A stretch of DNA of 64,000 nucleotides from Macrolepiota albuminosa (Eukaryota > Basidiomycota > Agaricomycetes > Agaricales > Agaricaceae). The translations under genes and the position numbers were made by a program. This document shows positions 9,612 to 19,248 of the stretch, piece by piece. A model generated the notes under the pieces. It did not search any database. It saw only the letters and a list, made by a program, of their open reading frames with translations, and was not told the origin of the DNA. Position 1 is the stretch's first letter. The number at the start of each line of letters is the position of its first letter. The DNA lies in NCBI GenBank assembly GCA_027475525.1, contig JAMWFC010000113.1, positions 1,178,001 to 1,242,000 on the forward strand, written 5' to 3'.

Positions 9612-11137
9612 CAAGGCTTCTCGAGATGCCACTGTGCGTCATCCGGCGCCGGAGAAGCCTTTAAATCGAAAAGTTAATACTCTGATCAAATTGAAGAAAA
9701 GAGAAACCAGCCTTTCAAACAGATCTAAGGGGCTCTCATGCTCTGGCCCATCATACGACACAATTGGCACCCAGCTACTCAAAGGACTTGTGCCTGACTC
9801 ATAACTCGCGGCTTTGACATATAGCAACAGACCATCCGGCTCAATCGTCACCTCCATCTGTACTGCCTGTCCAAACCCAGAAAAATCTACATCCATGCCT
9901 TGTGATGGAACTCTTGGGACCGTAATGCTCACGGAGCGCGGGAGACGCACGGAGGGTACGATTTGGGTAAGGAGAGACGGAGGTGTGGTGTCAGTGTGGT
10001 AGGGTACGGGAAGGAGCATTGTGGGGTATGGGAAAGTGTAGGCGGTGGTGCCATTGGACTTGTACGTGTGATAAGATGGAGGTGCGGTAGGTGGGAGCTC
10101 GTCGAGGCGGGTGTCACGCCACCAGAATCTGTTACGTAGAAAAATTGGGTCAAAAGTGGGTAGAAAGAGGAGGTAGAGGTGTACATACCGAAAGGCAGAC
10201 TCACAGTCGCTAACGTCTTGTCCTTTCCATTTAATTACGTCGAGGACGTGCAGGACCCCGTTGTCTTTCCAGTTGTTGTCGAGGACACAATCAAGTATTG
10301 TTTGGGGAGGCAGAACCGATGGGAAGCGGTTTAGTATTACTTTGCCGACAAGGCGCGAGCGTAGTGTCGCGTGACTAGGGCCTGTGATACATTCTGTAGC
10401 TGTTCACAAGGATAAAATAAAAGGCAACGCGTACAATCCGCGGCAGATTGAGTGACTGCCAGACAACGCTTGCCTTTTGGAACAGGCGCGAGCGCAACCC
10501 ATCCGCTTTCAAGGTCTGCAGGGAGTCCATCGACCGCAGCACCGTCCCATACTCCTGATGAATCGGAGACCATCTCGAGCAACTCCGCATACATACACCT
10601 ATCAGCCCATTTATTTACTTTTGATTTTCCTCGTCGTTTCTTTTTAGCCTTTTTCTGTCGTATGATGGGCAAACTACTGTTGGTTTCGGGTGAAAGCGAT
10701 TCGTTAATCTCGCGGTACGGAAACTTTGACAACGCTTCAGCATGAGTATCAATCGACGTAGGATCGACTGGCCGTGAGAGCATTGAGGCATATTGAGCTA
10801 CTGATCCGGGACAAGGCAAGGGTGTGGCATCCTCGTCCTCAGCGTCGTTCTCGTGATCAGACAAGCCAAGTGTCAAATCGGCAAAGCTATCCAAGTTCCG
10901 GGTCGATTCAAATTTTTGAGCACGACGCTATGAGACTCCTAGATTGATCGAAAGTGCGTAAACCGTGGCGAGAGGACCCACGCGTTTCTGCTCTTCGAGC
11001 GCCTTTATTGGGATGTATTAGCACTCAGTCTCGTGTACAAAGAGTTTAAATACTCTATTCCTCCTCGATTCCTGCGAGATCAGCTTGTCCGTGATAGTCG
11101 TTGGCGGCAGCTTGTACCCAGCCTTGCGTGATACCAT
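9612..11137 (-). CDS. SNUPN: Snurportin-1-like m3G-cap-binding import adaptor
   Basis: Adaptor that binds the trimethylguanosine cap of spliceosomal snRNAs and carries snRNPs into the nucleus with importin beta (family knowledge). Model (minus): 11054-11137, 10964-11002, 10435-10927, 10189-10381, 9708-10128, 9612-9659, which is 1278 nt and 425 residues. The N-terminus is basic, like an importin-beta-binding helix (SRRNRALEEQKR, then ATRRAQKF). A lysine/arginine stretch (KKAKKKRRGKSK) follows. The cap-binding core shows WADRCMYAELLE, GWVALAPVPKGKRCL, LRSRLVGKVILNRFPS, LDCVLDNNWKDNG and FRFWWRDTRL. The second intron would be only 36 nt (10928-10963), so the N-terminal junction is the least certain part. 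A shorter model starting at a non-ATG near 10894 would lose the importin-binding region. Confidence 0.8.
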
Positions 11138-11885
11138 GGTAGCTTAATCAAAAGAAACGAGGCGCAACCCTAACCTCACACGTGGGTTTATTTGATGAGA
11201 TTGATTCTCCACATTTTGTTTCACAGGCGCTCCACAGTCTTTTGTCCTCTTTTTCGTTTCATACGTAGCTCTGCTAGACTGCATTTTCCTCTCTGTGTCC
11301 GTGCACAACGGGCATTATATAACAACTCGGCGCTCACATGCGCGAGTGTCGCGTGGAATAGTCGGCCAACCATATAGCCGTTCCACATATCAGCACAGAA
11401 GTTCTTCTATTGCTGAAGAAGTTCTTCCATTGTTAAATAAAACGTCATGAGGCTGCCCTCTGTCCAGTCTGTCTCATACTGTAAGCACGATCAATAATGC
11501 CGCCGCGCGCATACGTGCGAGCCCGGTGCAAAGTATAGCGCTTGGGTCATTCTAGTTATCCCACATATCAACAAGGAAGTTCTTCCATTGCTCCAGGAGA
11601 CAAATACGGAGCTACAATATATCTCCTTTCACCTCAAGTTATGAAAAAAATGCCTTTTGCAATTGACTTCTTGGTTCTCAAAAGGTTTACCTGACCTCTG
11701 GTGGGGCTCAGCCGACCTCACCTTGCTTTTTTGACATTTCCGACGGCGTTCCAGGCGCCCAGAAAAGGCTCTGCGTGTTTTGTTTTTTTTTTTTCTTGGT
11801 GGCTTTGGTGTACAGTCGGCCCGCGGAGCTTTCGCAATATAAGAGGGCCCTGCAATTGTCCCAATACTCATTCACAGTCCCCAAC
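11138..11885. other. Intergenic between divergent genes
   Basis: Shared upstream region of the snurportin and methyltransferase genes. No ORF is supported. It holds an imperfect direct repeat of about 38 bp (11381-11417 and 11559-11596, sharing CCACATATCA and GAAGTTCTTC) and a TATA-like TATAAGAG at 11838-11845, about 45 bp before the methyltransferase ATG. Confidence 0.55.
11838..11845 (+). promoter_or_regulatory. TATA-like box upstream of methyltransferase
   Basis: TATAAGAG about 45 bp before the ATG at 11886. The spacing is acceptable for a fungal core promoter. Inferred from motif only. Confidence 0.4.
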
Positions 11886-14800
11886 ATGGAAGCTTATCAT
11901 CACTCTGAACTGAAGCCAGATGACGCTCCCTTTGCATCTCTTCCTGAAGTTCGCAAGGTCAATGGGTTCGTCAAAGGCGGCAACCCGTTGACTTGGGAAG
12001 ATGCTTGGTGGGTTTTACCGTTCGATGCTAGGTCAAGTTGTTGATGCTCTCAATTTCCAGGAAAGCCAAAGTTACGCCCTGGGACTCTGGAGAGCTCCAG
12101 CCTCCTTTGCAAGAGGTCATTGAATCAGGAGAGATTCCTTTCCCTCGCCAAGGTCGGGCTCTAGTCCCTGGCTGCGGATCGGTAAGGTCATTTCCACTAG
12201 AAGTAAGCATGATCACTCATTTTTTGCGAAGGGCTATGACGTTACCTTCATTGCCGACGCATTGGGTCTTAAGACGATTGGCATGGATATCTCTGAGACT
12301 GCTCTCGCTAAAGCTAAATCGTAAGCGATTTTGTCGAGGAAATTGACTGACAACTTCGGTTACACGGCAATTTGCTCTAACGTCATATGTTATTGTCATA
12401 AATCCGTATGTTTCATTTTGTTCATGTCTTTTTCAAATATTTTTTATATACGACTTACTCATACTATTCAAAAAGCCCTCGACCCTACTCCACATGTCTT
12501 ACTTTCATTATTAGTTAAAAACGCGTTGCCACCTGGGGTCAAAATCGTCTTCGATTATTGACTCCCAGGTGAGCCTCTATCATTTACTTCTCATTTTTAC
12601 TTGTACTTATAAAATTGTCTTCGATTATTGACTCCCAGATTAAATTGTATTATACTATCAATTATACGATATTGCGATATGCTGCGACAGGTTATGGGCC
12701 CCGCTGCCGTGAATGATAACACTTCCGAGACCCTACAGTTTCCGAAGTTCAATGGTACGAATTACCACGTATGGGCTGACAATATGAAGTCTGCCTTACT
12801 GGCAAAGGGATTATGGGGAGTAGTCTCTGGACGCGAAACTCGCCCACCTAAACCACCTGCCGAATATTCCGAATTGCTGGCTCCATCTTGCCCTAAAAGT
12901 GACGAGATGCCTGAATCTCCTTATAAGGAGGGAGACGACCTGATGAAGGCCATGCAGACCAAGGAATTTTCAACCTGGGAGCACGCACAAGAAAAGTACC
13001 TACGTTGGGTCACTAGAGATGATTCAGCTATTGGTCTTATTCGAGCTGCGATGGAATATACTCAGCGTGAAGCCATTACCGATTATACGAGTTCAAAGAA
13101 TGTTTGGGACCAGTTGCGAAAGAATTACGTCGACCAGCACAGTGGCATGAATATCCACTATTATTATCAGCAGATGTACGCAAAGCAATGGGACGGAAAA
13201 TCACCCTTGACTGATCATCTCGGGTTCTATATGGTCATCCGTCGTCGCTTCATCGATGCTGGACACAAAATCGACGATTTTACCATCTTGAACGCTATTC
13301 TTCTTTCGTTACCCAAGACTCCGACTTGGGATGTAGTCAAGCAAAACTTACTACTTCGGAGCACTTCTTTGACTCTTGATATGGTATCAACAGAGTTATT
13401 ATCTGTTCATGATAGGCTTACACTTGAAGATTCCGCCACGACCAAAACTTTGGCTTTCGTATCGAAAAAGGAACGTAATTCGAGTGGGAGTAAAAATGAC
13501 CACAAATTCGTGAAGAAAAGTTCCAAGCCCAAACGCGAGCCGAAACCCGATGACGTTTGCCACAACTGTGGCGAAAAAGGTCACTGGCGTCCAAAGTGCC
13601 CAAAACTGATCAAATCCCGACCTGTCGGTAACGCCAACTTGTCAGTTTCGACACACGATAATGATTCGAGAGAAGTGGGTAAACTGTTGATGGCCTCCGA
13701 CAAAGGTATGCCATCTGGTTTACTTCTCGATAGTGCGGCATCCAGCCATATGATTGCCGACCGATCATTATTCACGAGCTATCACCCTGTCGAAAATCAG
13801 CACATTTCAGTCGGTGGAATGAACACATTGACCGTAGTTGGCGAAGGTACCATCGCATTCAGGACTTGTTTACCAGACGGTGTTATGGATGTTCAATTGC
13901 AGAATGTCCTTCACATTCCTGGCTTGGGTGCTAATTTGATCAGTCTCGGTTCATTACAACGAGCTGGAGCCACTATTAATGGCTTAGCCTATGGCATGAG
14001 CCTGGCCTGGAATGGAAAGGAATTCCTTCACGCTAATCTAATTGGGACGAATGGCACACTCTATCGCATCGCCACAATGACCTTAGGGATTGAAGATAAT
14101 AACGTCGCCTACATTGCGAGTCGACCCACCATGCGATTATGGCATCGACGGCTAGGCCACATCAGTCCACGAACTATTAAGGCAATGATAGACCGAGACC
14201 TTGTAACAGGAGTTAATCTAAAGTTACCTCGTGAATTCGATCGTCTCTGCAGCGGATGTGCTGAAGGCAAGGCCATTAGACCACCTCTTCCTGATCGAAG
14301 TCAGACTCAGTACAACAAAAACGAACTGCTCGTCATGGATCTCACCGGACCCATGAATGTACCCACTTGGGATGGAAAACGTTATGCTTTAGCTGTAGTC
14401 GAAGCTAGCAAGCGCTTTCCTGCTGGGACCCTCCTTGAAAATAAAGAAGAAACATATTCGGCAGTTCGTGATAACGTCGCGCGATACGAACGTGAAGGTG
14501 GGAAGCTGGTCAAAATCATTCGGACTGACAACGGTAACGAGTTCGTAAATTCTGTTATGCGAGACTTTTGTAGGCAAAACGGAATCTTACATCAAACCAC
14601 GAATCCTTATCGTCCTCAGCAAAATGGAATTGCCGAACGCACGATTGCCATCTTAATGGAAATGGTCAGGAGCATGCTGCACGCCTCTAAAATGGACTTA
14701 CGTTACTGGGGTGAAGCGTTTTTATACGCTATTCACATTCGATCCGTTACGCCCACTTCTGCTCTACAAGGAAAGATTCCTTATACAGAGTGGTACGGTC

Positions 14801-17800
14801 GAAAGCCTGACCTGTCCCATATAAGGATTTTTGGTTCCTTAGGATGGGCTCACGTCCCTAAAGAAGTTCGACACGGAAAATTGGAGTCGCGTGCCGTACG
14901 AGTGAGGATGCTGGGTTGGTGGAATGATGAGACCAAGGGATACAAACTTGAGGACTTGGAGAATGGGAAACTCATTGCGTCCAGAGATGTCGAGTTCTAT
15001 GAGGATGATACACCTAGTGAGCTTGCACGATTGGATCCGGGACTTACTTCCTCTACCGCAGACGAAATCAATGATTTCATTGATACTGCCATTTATCCCG
15101 AATCCAGCCAACCTCTGAGTGTATCTATTCCAAAACCCACTTCCGAATCTGAGGTGGAAACACAGTTAATAGGGGATAATTCACAGATCGACATGTCTGA
15201 CGACGACTTACCTATCGAGGACTTACAATATCCATCTCCTGTACCAGTTTCACCGCCAGCATCCCGTGCATCGACTCCCTCTGTACCACCTGCTCCTCGA
15301 AAAAAGGCTAAATGGTCGGATTTACCTAAACGCGAACCCTCGACTCGAACAAAACGTTTACCTATTAGGTACCAACAAAGTGAAGGTGAGGATGAACCTG
15401 CGAATACTATGGCTTTTATAGCTGTCTCGGGTCCTGGCATTGAAGAAGCGTTGAAGTCCCCGCAAGCTGAAGAATGGCGAAGAGCCATTGAAAACGAGTA
15501 CGATCAATTGTTACGAAAAAAGGTCTTTGAGGAAGTCGAAGACTTACCCCCTGGTAAGAAGGCCGTGGGAAGCAAGGTCGTTTTGAAAGAGAAGCTCGAT
15601 GAAAAAGGGAATCACGCTAAGTTTAAAGCTCGCATCGTCGCTCAAGGTTTTTCTCAGATTCCGGGAATTGATTACAACGATACGTTCTCTTCAGTGGCCA
15701 AATTCACAACTCTACGAATCTTTCTCACCCTCGCTGCAACGCTTGATCTCGAAGTACATCAAATTGATGTCATCGGAGCTTATCTGGAGGGAAATTTGGA
15801 AGAAGAGATTTACATGCGGGCACCAACCGGAATAGGAAAAACCAAGTACTGGAGGTTACTCAAAGCGATTTATGGTCTCAAGCAGGCTGGACGCATGTGG
15901 AAAGAGAAGCTACACGACGTATTAATGTGTTTAGGTTTCAAACCCTCTCACGCTGACGATTGCCTCTATATCTTACGTTCGAAGGGAAGGATCGTGTTAA
16001 TCGTCCTGGTCTATGTCGACGATATGGCCGTAGCCGGTAAAGACATCTGTCAAATCTTCTCTTTCAAACGTAATATGAGTAAAGAATTTGACATTACCGA
16101 CTTAGGCGAGATCCATTATTTGCTGGGTCTTCAAATCAAGAGGGACCGAATCAATCACACAATCTATTTGAATCAATCCCTCTATGTCGACTCTATACTC
16201 GATCGATTCGGCATGACTTCCTGTCATCCCGTCGCCACTCCGTTGCCTACCAATCACAACCTTTCATTGTTGCAATCCCCTCACTCCGACAATGAACGTA
16301 AAGATTATCAGGAATACGCCAACGGACTACATTATTTGTCCTTGATCGGTTCTCTACTTTACGCCACGCAAACCCGTCCCGATATCCAGTTTTCAGTCAG
16401 TTTATTAGCCCAATTCTCGGAAAACCCTGGCATCCCTCATCTTGCTGGATGCAAGCGTGTTTTACGCTATTTAAAAGGAACGAAATCTTATAGTCTGAAA
16501 TTGGGAAATCTTGACACCGGGACGATTGCATTGGTAGGATGGAGTGACTCGAATTGGGCACAGGATCAGTACGACAGACGTTCCATCAGTGGATGGTGCT
16601 ACGATATTAATGGTAGTCTCATCTCATGGTCTTCGAAGAAGCAACTCGTAACCGCAACTTCCACGGTCGAAGCGGAGTATATTGCTTCCGCTAACGCTAC
16701 TCGGGAAGCTATTTGGCTCCGAAACATATTGAAGGACTTGAACTTCGAGCAAACCGATGCTACGATTATACACACCGACAATACAGGAAGTATCGCGTTG
16801 TCGAAGAATCCTGTTGGCCATTCACGCGCTAAACATATCGATATTCGATTTCATTTTATTCGTGAACATATCAAACGTAACAATATCAAGCTTCAATACG
16901 TTTCCACTCGCGACATGATAGCCGATGTTCTTACAAAAGCCTTACCAAAAGAAGTATTCGAAAAACATCGTGCCAGATTGGGAGTAACGTTACCTACGTT
17001 GCCGTCAAGTGGGAGTGTCGAGGAAATTGACTGACAACTTCGGTTACACGGCAATTTGCTCTAACGTCATATGTTATTGTCATAAATCCGTATGTTTCAT
17101 TTTGTTCATGTCTTTTTCAAATATTTTTTATATACGACTTACTCATACTATTCAAAAAGCCCTCGACCCTACTCCACATGTCTTACTTTCATTATTAGTT
17201 AAAAACGCGTTGCCACCTGGGGTCAAAATCGTCTTCGATTATTGACTCCCAGGTGAGCCTCTATCATTTACTTCTCATTTTTACTTGTACTTATAAAATT
17301 GTCTTCGATTATTGACTCCCAGATTAAATTGTATTATACTATCAATTATACGATATTGCGATATGCTGCGACAGATTTCCTTAAATTTCTCGTTTCCCCA
17401 TATATCGCCAACATCTCACGAAGAATTTTGCCAACCAATGTTTCCCCTCCTGGCGAAGTCTCTTGGGAACTGGCAGACTTTTTCAAGCTCCAGTACCTGG
17501 CTGAAGATAAATTTGACCTTGTCTATGATTATACGTATGTCACAATACATGCTTGTATACAAGAAACTCATCGCTGGTGATTGATATCTCAGGTTCTTCG
17601 TAGCCATACCCCCAGTCAGGCGCCCGGAATGGGGCAAGCAAGTTGCCGCTATCATTAAGCCGGGCGGGTACTTGATCGCGCTCGTATGGCCCATTGACCC
17701 GCCCAATGACTTCGGCCCGCCCTACTTTGTTCGCGTTGAACATTATGAAGAAGTCTTGAGTAAGGAATTCGTCAAAGTCCTTGATAAGGTGCCCGGAAAG

Positions 17801-17854
17801 TCGCTGCCTAAGCATGCTGGGAAAGAGAGGATTGTCGTGTGGAAGAAGGTTTGA
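11886..17854 (+). CDS. TPMT-family thiol methyltransferase with Copia in intron 3
   Basis: SAM-dependent methyltransferase of the thiopurine/thiol (thiocyanate-like) group. The substrate cannot be read from sequence. Exons: 11886-12007, 12061-12181, 12232-12320, 17424-17534, 17593-17854, which is 705 nt, 234 residues, in frame across all junctions. Motifs: WEDAW, then TPWDSGELQPPL; the SAM loop ALVPGCGSGYDV; the acidic strand IGMDISETAL; DLVYDYTFF; IKPGGYLIALVWPI; and a C-terminal KERIVVWKKV. Intron 3 originally began GTAAGCGATTT. A full Copia element with a GATTT target duplication is inserted 11 nt after the donor. Without it the intron would be close to 60 nt. The coding sequence is undamaged, so the gene could still work if the 5-kb intron is spliced, or it could be cut short by the LTR polyadenylation signal. 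Confidence 0.82.
12332..12689 (+). repeat. 5' LTR, Copia copy A
   Basis: TGTCGAGG...GCGACA, 358 bp. A TATAAAA box lies at 12608-12614. A 28-bp direct repeat with one mismatch (starting 12541 and 12611, core ending ATTGACTCCCAG) flanks it. A transcript starting about 30 nt after the TATA box would meet its first ATG at 12679, inside U5. Confidence 0.95.
12679..17034 (+). CDS. Copia Gag-Pol polyprotein (copy A)
   Basis: About 1,450 residues encoding all retrotransposition functions in Copia order. Gag (UBN2-like) has FNGTNYHVWADNMKSAL. The zinc knuckle is CHNCGEKGHWRPKC. The protease active site is LLLDSAASSHM. The pre-integrase block is LWHRRLGHISPRT. Integrase shows VMDLTGPMN, IRTDNGNEF and the QQNGIAERTI glutamate region. 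RT has FKARIVAQGFSQIPGIDY and the catalytic YVDDMAV. RNase H has GWSDSNWAQD, EAEYIA and DNTGSIAL. The first ATG after a plausible start site is 12679 (inside the LTR); the next, at 12694, lies within the primer site. The stop at 17032-17034 lies inside the 3' LTR, so the ORF overlaps both LTRs. No frameshift separates gag and pol. Confidence 0.95.
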   Translation: MLRQVMGPAAVNDNTSETLQFPKFNGTNYHVWADNMKSALLAKGLWGVVSGRETRPPKPPAEYSELLAPSCPKSDEMPESPYKEGDDLMKAMQTKEFSTWEHAQEKYLRWVTRDDSAIGLIRAAMEYTQREAITDYTSSKNVWDQLRKNYVDQHSGMNIHYYYQQMYAKQWDGKSPLTDHLGFYMVIRRRFIDAGHKIDDFTILNAILLSLPKTPTWDVVKQNLLLRSTSLTLDMVSTELLSVHDRLTLEDSATTKTLAFVSKKERNSSGSKNDHKFVKKSSKPKREPKPDDVCHNCGEKGHWRPKCPKLIKSRPVGNANLSVSTHDNDSREVGKLLMASDKGMPSGLLLDSAASSHMIADRSLFTSYHPVENQHISVGGMNTLTVVGEGTIAFRTCLPDGVMDVQLQNVLHIPGLGANLISLGSLQRAGATINGLAYGMSLAWNGKEFLHANLIGTNGTLYRIATMTLGIEDNNVAYIASRPTMRLWHRRLGHISPRTIKAMIDRDLVTGVNLKLPREFDRLCSGCAEGKAIRPPLPDRSQTQYNKNELLVMDLTGPMNVPTWDGKRYALAVVEASKRFPAGTLLENKEETYSAVRDNVARYEREGGKLVKIIRTDNGNEFVNSVMRDFCRQNGILHQTTNPYRPQQNGIAERTIAILMEMVRSMLHASKMDLRYWGEAFLYAIHIRSVTPTSALQGKIPYTEWYGRKPDLSHIRIFGSLGWAHVPKEVRHGKLESRAVRVRMLGWWNDETKGYKLEDLENGKLIASRDVEFYEDDTPSELARLDPGLTSSTADEINDFIDTAIYPESSQPLSVSIPKPTSESEVETQLIGDNSQIDMSDDDLPIEDLQYPSPVPVSPPASRASTPSVPPAPRKKAKWSDLPKREPSTRTKRLPIRYQQSEGEDEPANTMAFIAVSGPGIEEALKSPQAEEWRRAIENEYDQLLRKKVFEEVEDLPPGKKAVGSKVVLKEKLDEKGNHAKFKARIVAQGFSQIPGIDYNDTFSSVAKFTTLRIFLTLAATLDLEVHQIDVIGAYLEGNLEEEIYMRAPTGIGKTKYWRLLKAIYGLKQAGRMWKEKLHDVLMCLGFKPSHADDCLYILRSKGRIVLIVLVYVDDMAVAGKDICQIFSFKRNMSKEFDITDLGEIHYLLGLQIKRDRINHTIYLNQSLYVDSILDRFGMTSCHPVATPLPTNHNLSLLQSPHSDNERKDYQEYANGLHYLSLIGSLLYATQTRPDIQFSVSLLAQFSENPGIPHLAGCKRVLRYLKGTKSYSLKLGNLDTGTIALVGWSDSNWAQDQYDRRSISGWCYDINGSLISWSSKKQLVTATSTVEAEYIASANATREAIWLRNILKDLNFEQTDATIIHTDNTGSIALSKNPVGHSRAKHIDIRFHFIREHIKRNNIKLQYVSTRDMIADVLTKALPKEVFEKHRARLGVTLPTLPSSGSVEEID
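12690..12701 (+). promoter_or_regulatory. Primer-binding site, half-tRNA initiator-Met type
   Basis: GGTTATGGGCCC directly follows the LTR. Its reverse complement GGGCCCATAACC matches the anticodon arm of eukaryotic initiator tRNA-Met (CAT anticodon in the centre), the region used by Drosophila copia and Ty5, which prime with a cleaved half-tRNA. Assignment from motif memory. Confidence 0.7.
17016..17373 (+). repeat. 3' LTR, Copia copy A
   Basis: 358 bp, identical by eye to 12332-12689. It is preceded by a short purine tract AAGTGGGAG (17007-17015) that still belongs to the coding sequence and is the likely plus-strand primer. Confidence 0.95.
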
Positions 17855-17946
17855 GTATTTGAGGTATCAATCAGTGTGCTGAATATCGAATGGTGCCCAA
17901 GTTTCATGTACTTGTATGATAAAATTTCTGAAATGGACAAAATATT

Positions 17947-18163
17947 TGTCATGATATGTCATGATAACTCCAACTTACTTCTTACTTACTGATACCGTCA
18001 CGTGACCACACATACCATACCGACGCGTGATAGATATAGATTCTTTAGTTCTATTCATTTCGTCTTAAGGTATGTGGTCGCAAAACTACTTATTACAGTT
18101 CACAATATATTTCGTCTTAAGCTTCCTACGTGCTGCATTGCAAATCACAGTCGAAGCATAACA
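17947..18163 (+). repeat. 5' LTR, Gypsy element B
   Basis: TGTCATGATATG...GCATAACA, 217 bp. The segment TAGTTCTATTCA (18046-18057) is the exact complement of the leader just after the LTR, and TATAGA lies about 8 bp upstream of it. Confidence 0.95.
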
Positions 18164-18165
18164 CT

Positions 18166-18177
18166 TGAATAGAACTA
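18166..18177 (+). promoter_or_regulatory. Self-primer binding site
   Basis: TGAATAGAACTA, 2 nt after the 5' LTR, pairs over 12 nt with TAGTTCTATTCA inside the LTR. In Tf1, the 5' end of the element's own RNA primes in this way (established knowledge). No tRNA-like TGG start is present. Confidence 0.7.
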
Positions 18178-18211
18178 CTCAAAATTTTTTTTCTCCCTGT
18201 TCTGCTGCGAG

Positions 18212-19246
18212 ATGTCCGACTCTACGACGCCAATGCCAGAGGCCCCGGCTGCGCATTCCCCGGAGGAAACGGTCGCTAAAATGGTCTTTGAGGCCCTGCA
18301 ATCCGAACTCGCGGTTCAACTCCAGACCGGCCTAGGCGAGATCCAGGCCGGATTGGACGCGCTCGCCGTCAGATTGGCGCGTGTCGAACAGGCGGGCCGC
18401 GTCTCGGGTCCGAGACCTAGTATTAGCCCGCCAGAGAAGTACGACGGCGTGTCGAAGGCCCTCGCGGATCAGTTTATACGGCAGGTTGAGGCAGCAGCGG
18501 AGTTCAAGGTTTTTTGCGACGACCGGCAGAAGATCTTGTGGGCGCAGTCGTACCTGACGGGTTCGGCTCAGGCTTGGTCGTGCGTCATCACGACAGGGCC
18601 CAACGACGTTGTTACCAATCCACGTCGCTTCCAATGGGCTGAGTGGTTGGCAGACTTTAAGGCTGCCTTTGGGATGCGTGACCCGGCCCAGGACGCACTC
18701 AACCGCATCGGGGTCCTTCAGCAGGGGTCGAAATCGATTACGGAATACTGCACGACGTTCTTTGAGCTCAAGGGCAAGCTCAGCCCGTTGGACGCGAATA
18801 GCGACTACGTGAAGGACCGCTTCTGGAAGGGCTTGAATGCGGCAGCGATGGAGGCGTTGGTGAATACTGACTACGACACGGCGGAGCAAGCTCGTGACAT
18901 ACTGCTGCGCCGGGAGAGCAAGCTGACCGACTTGGCAGCCCGGCGCAAGGGTGCCTGGCATGCCCCGAGCGCGAACTCTTGCGCGGCGGTCTCGGCGCCG
19001 TCGACCCCTTTGCCTCCAGCACAGGTGCGGGCGGCCCCGCCCCCGCCGTCGGCTGACCCTAACGCGATGGATGTGGACCACGCGAGGACCACGCCCACGG
19101 TGAGGAAGTGCTTCAAGTGCAAGAAGGCGGGCCATCTCATGGCGGAGTGCCCACTGTGGGCTGCAGCAATTAAGGCGGCGGTGCGGGAGGCGATGGCTGG
19201 AGGAGAGGCGAAGGTGGAGGAGGCACCAGCGGCGGGTTTTGTATAG
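18212..19246 (+). CDS. Gag protein (Gypsy element B)
   Basis: 344 residues, starting at an ATG 48 nt after the LTR. Coiled-coil-prone N-terminus (ELAVQLQTGLGEIQAGLDAL). Retrotransposon-gag core about residues 70-220 (PEKYDGVSKALADQFIRQVE and onward, with ITEYCTTFFELKGKL). Zinc knuckle CFKCKKAGHLMAEC near residue 305. It forms the particle shell and binds RNA (family knowledge). Stop TAG at 19244-19246; pol continues in another frame just after. Confidence 0.92.
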   Translation: MSDSTTPMPEAPAAHSPEETVAKMVFEALQSELAVQLQTGLGEIQAGLDALAVRLARVEQAGRVSGPRPSISPPEKYDGVSKALADQFIRQVEAAAEFKVFCDDRQKILWAQSYLTGSAQAWSCVITTGPNDVVTNPRRFQWAEWLADFKAAFGMRDPAQDALNRIGVLQQGSKSITEYCTTFFELKGKLSPLDANSDYVKDRFWKGLNAAAMEALVNTDYDTAEQARDILLRRESKLTDLAARRKGAWHAPSANSCAAVSAPSTPLPPAQVRAAPPPPSADPNAMDVDHARTTPTVRKCFKCKKAGHLMAECPLWAAAIKAAVREAMAGGEAKVEEAPAAGFV

Positions 19247-19248
19247 GG

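Larger units (their letters stand above)
12332..17373 (+). mobile_element. Complete Ty1/Copia retrotransposon (copy A)
   Basis: 5042-bp element with two 358-bp LTRs that are identical by eye, flanked by the 5-bp target duplication GATTT (12327-12331 and 17374-17378). One uninterrupted polyprotein ORF fills the whole interior. Identical LTRs and an intact ORF indicate a recent insertion and probable competence. A second, nearly identical copy begins at 60485. Confidence 0.96.

Noticed and set aside
10337..10894. Snurportin as a 185-codon single-exon ORF
   Set aside because: Its start is a non-ATG and its 3' part runs through an intron. Splicing recovers the cap-binding domain and the importin-binding N-terminus.
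12331..12561. A 60-78 codon ORF inside each Copia LTR (also 17009-17245 and 60421-60714)
   Set aside because: It lies upstream of the likely transcript start and is kept only because the LTRs are identical. No recognisable domain.
11886..17854. Calling the methyltransferase a pseudogene
   Set aside because: All five exons join in frame and the insertion is within an intron, so loss of function is not shown by the sequence.
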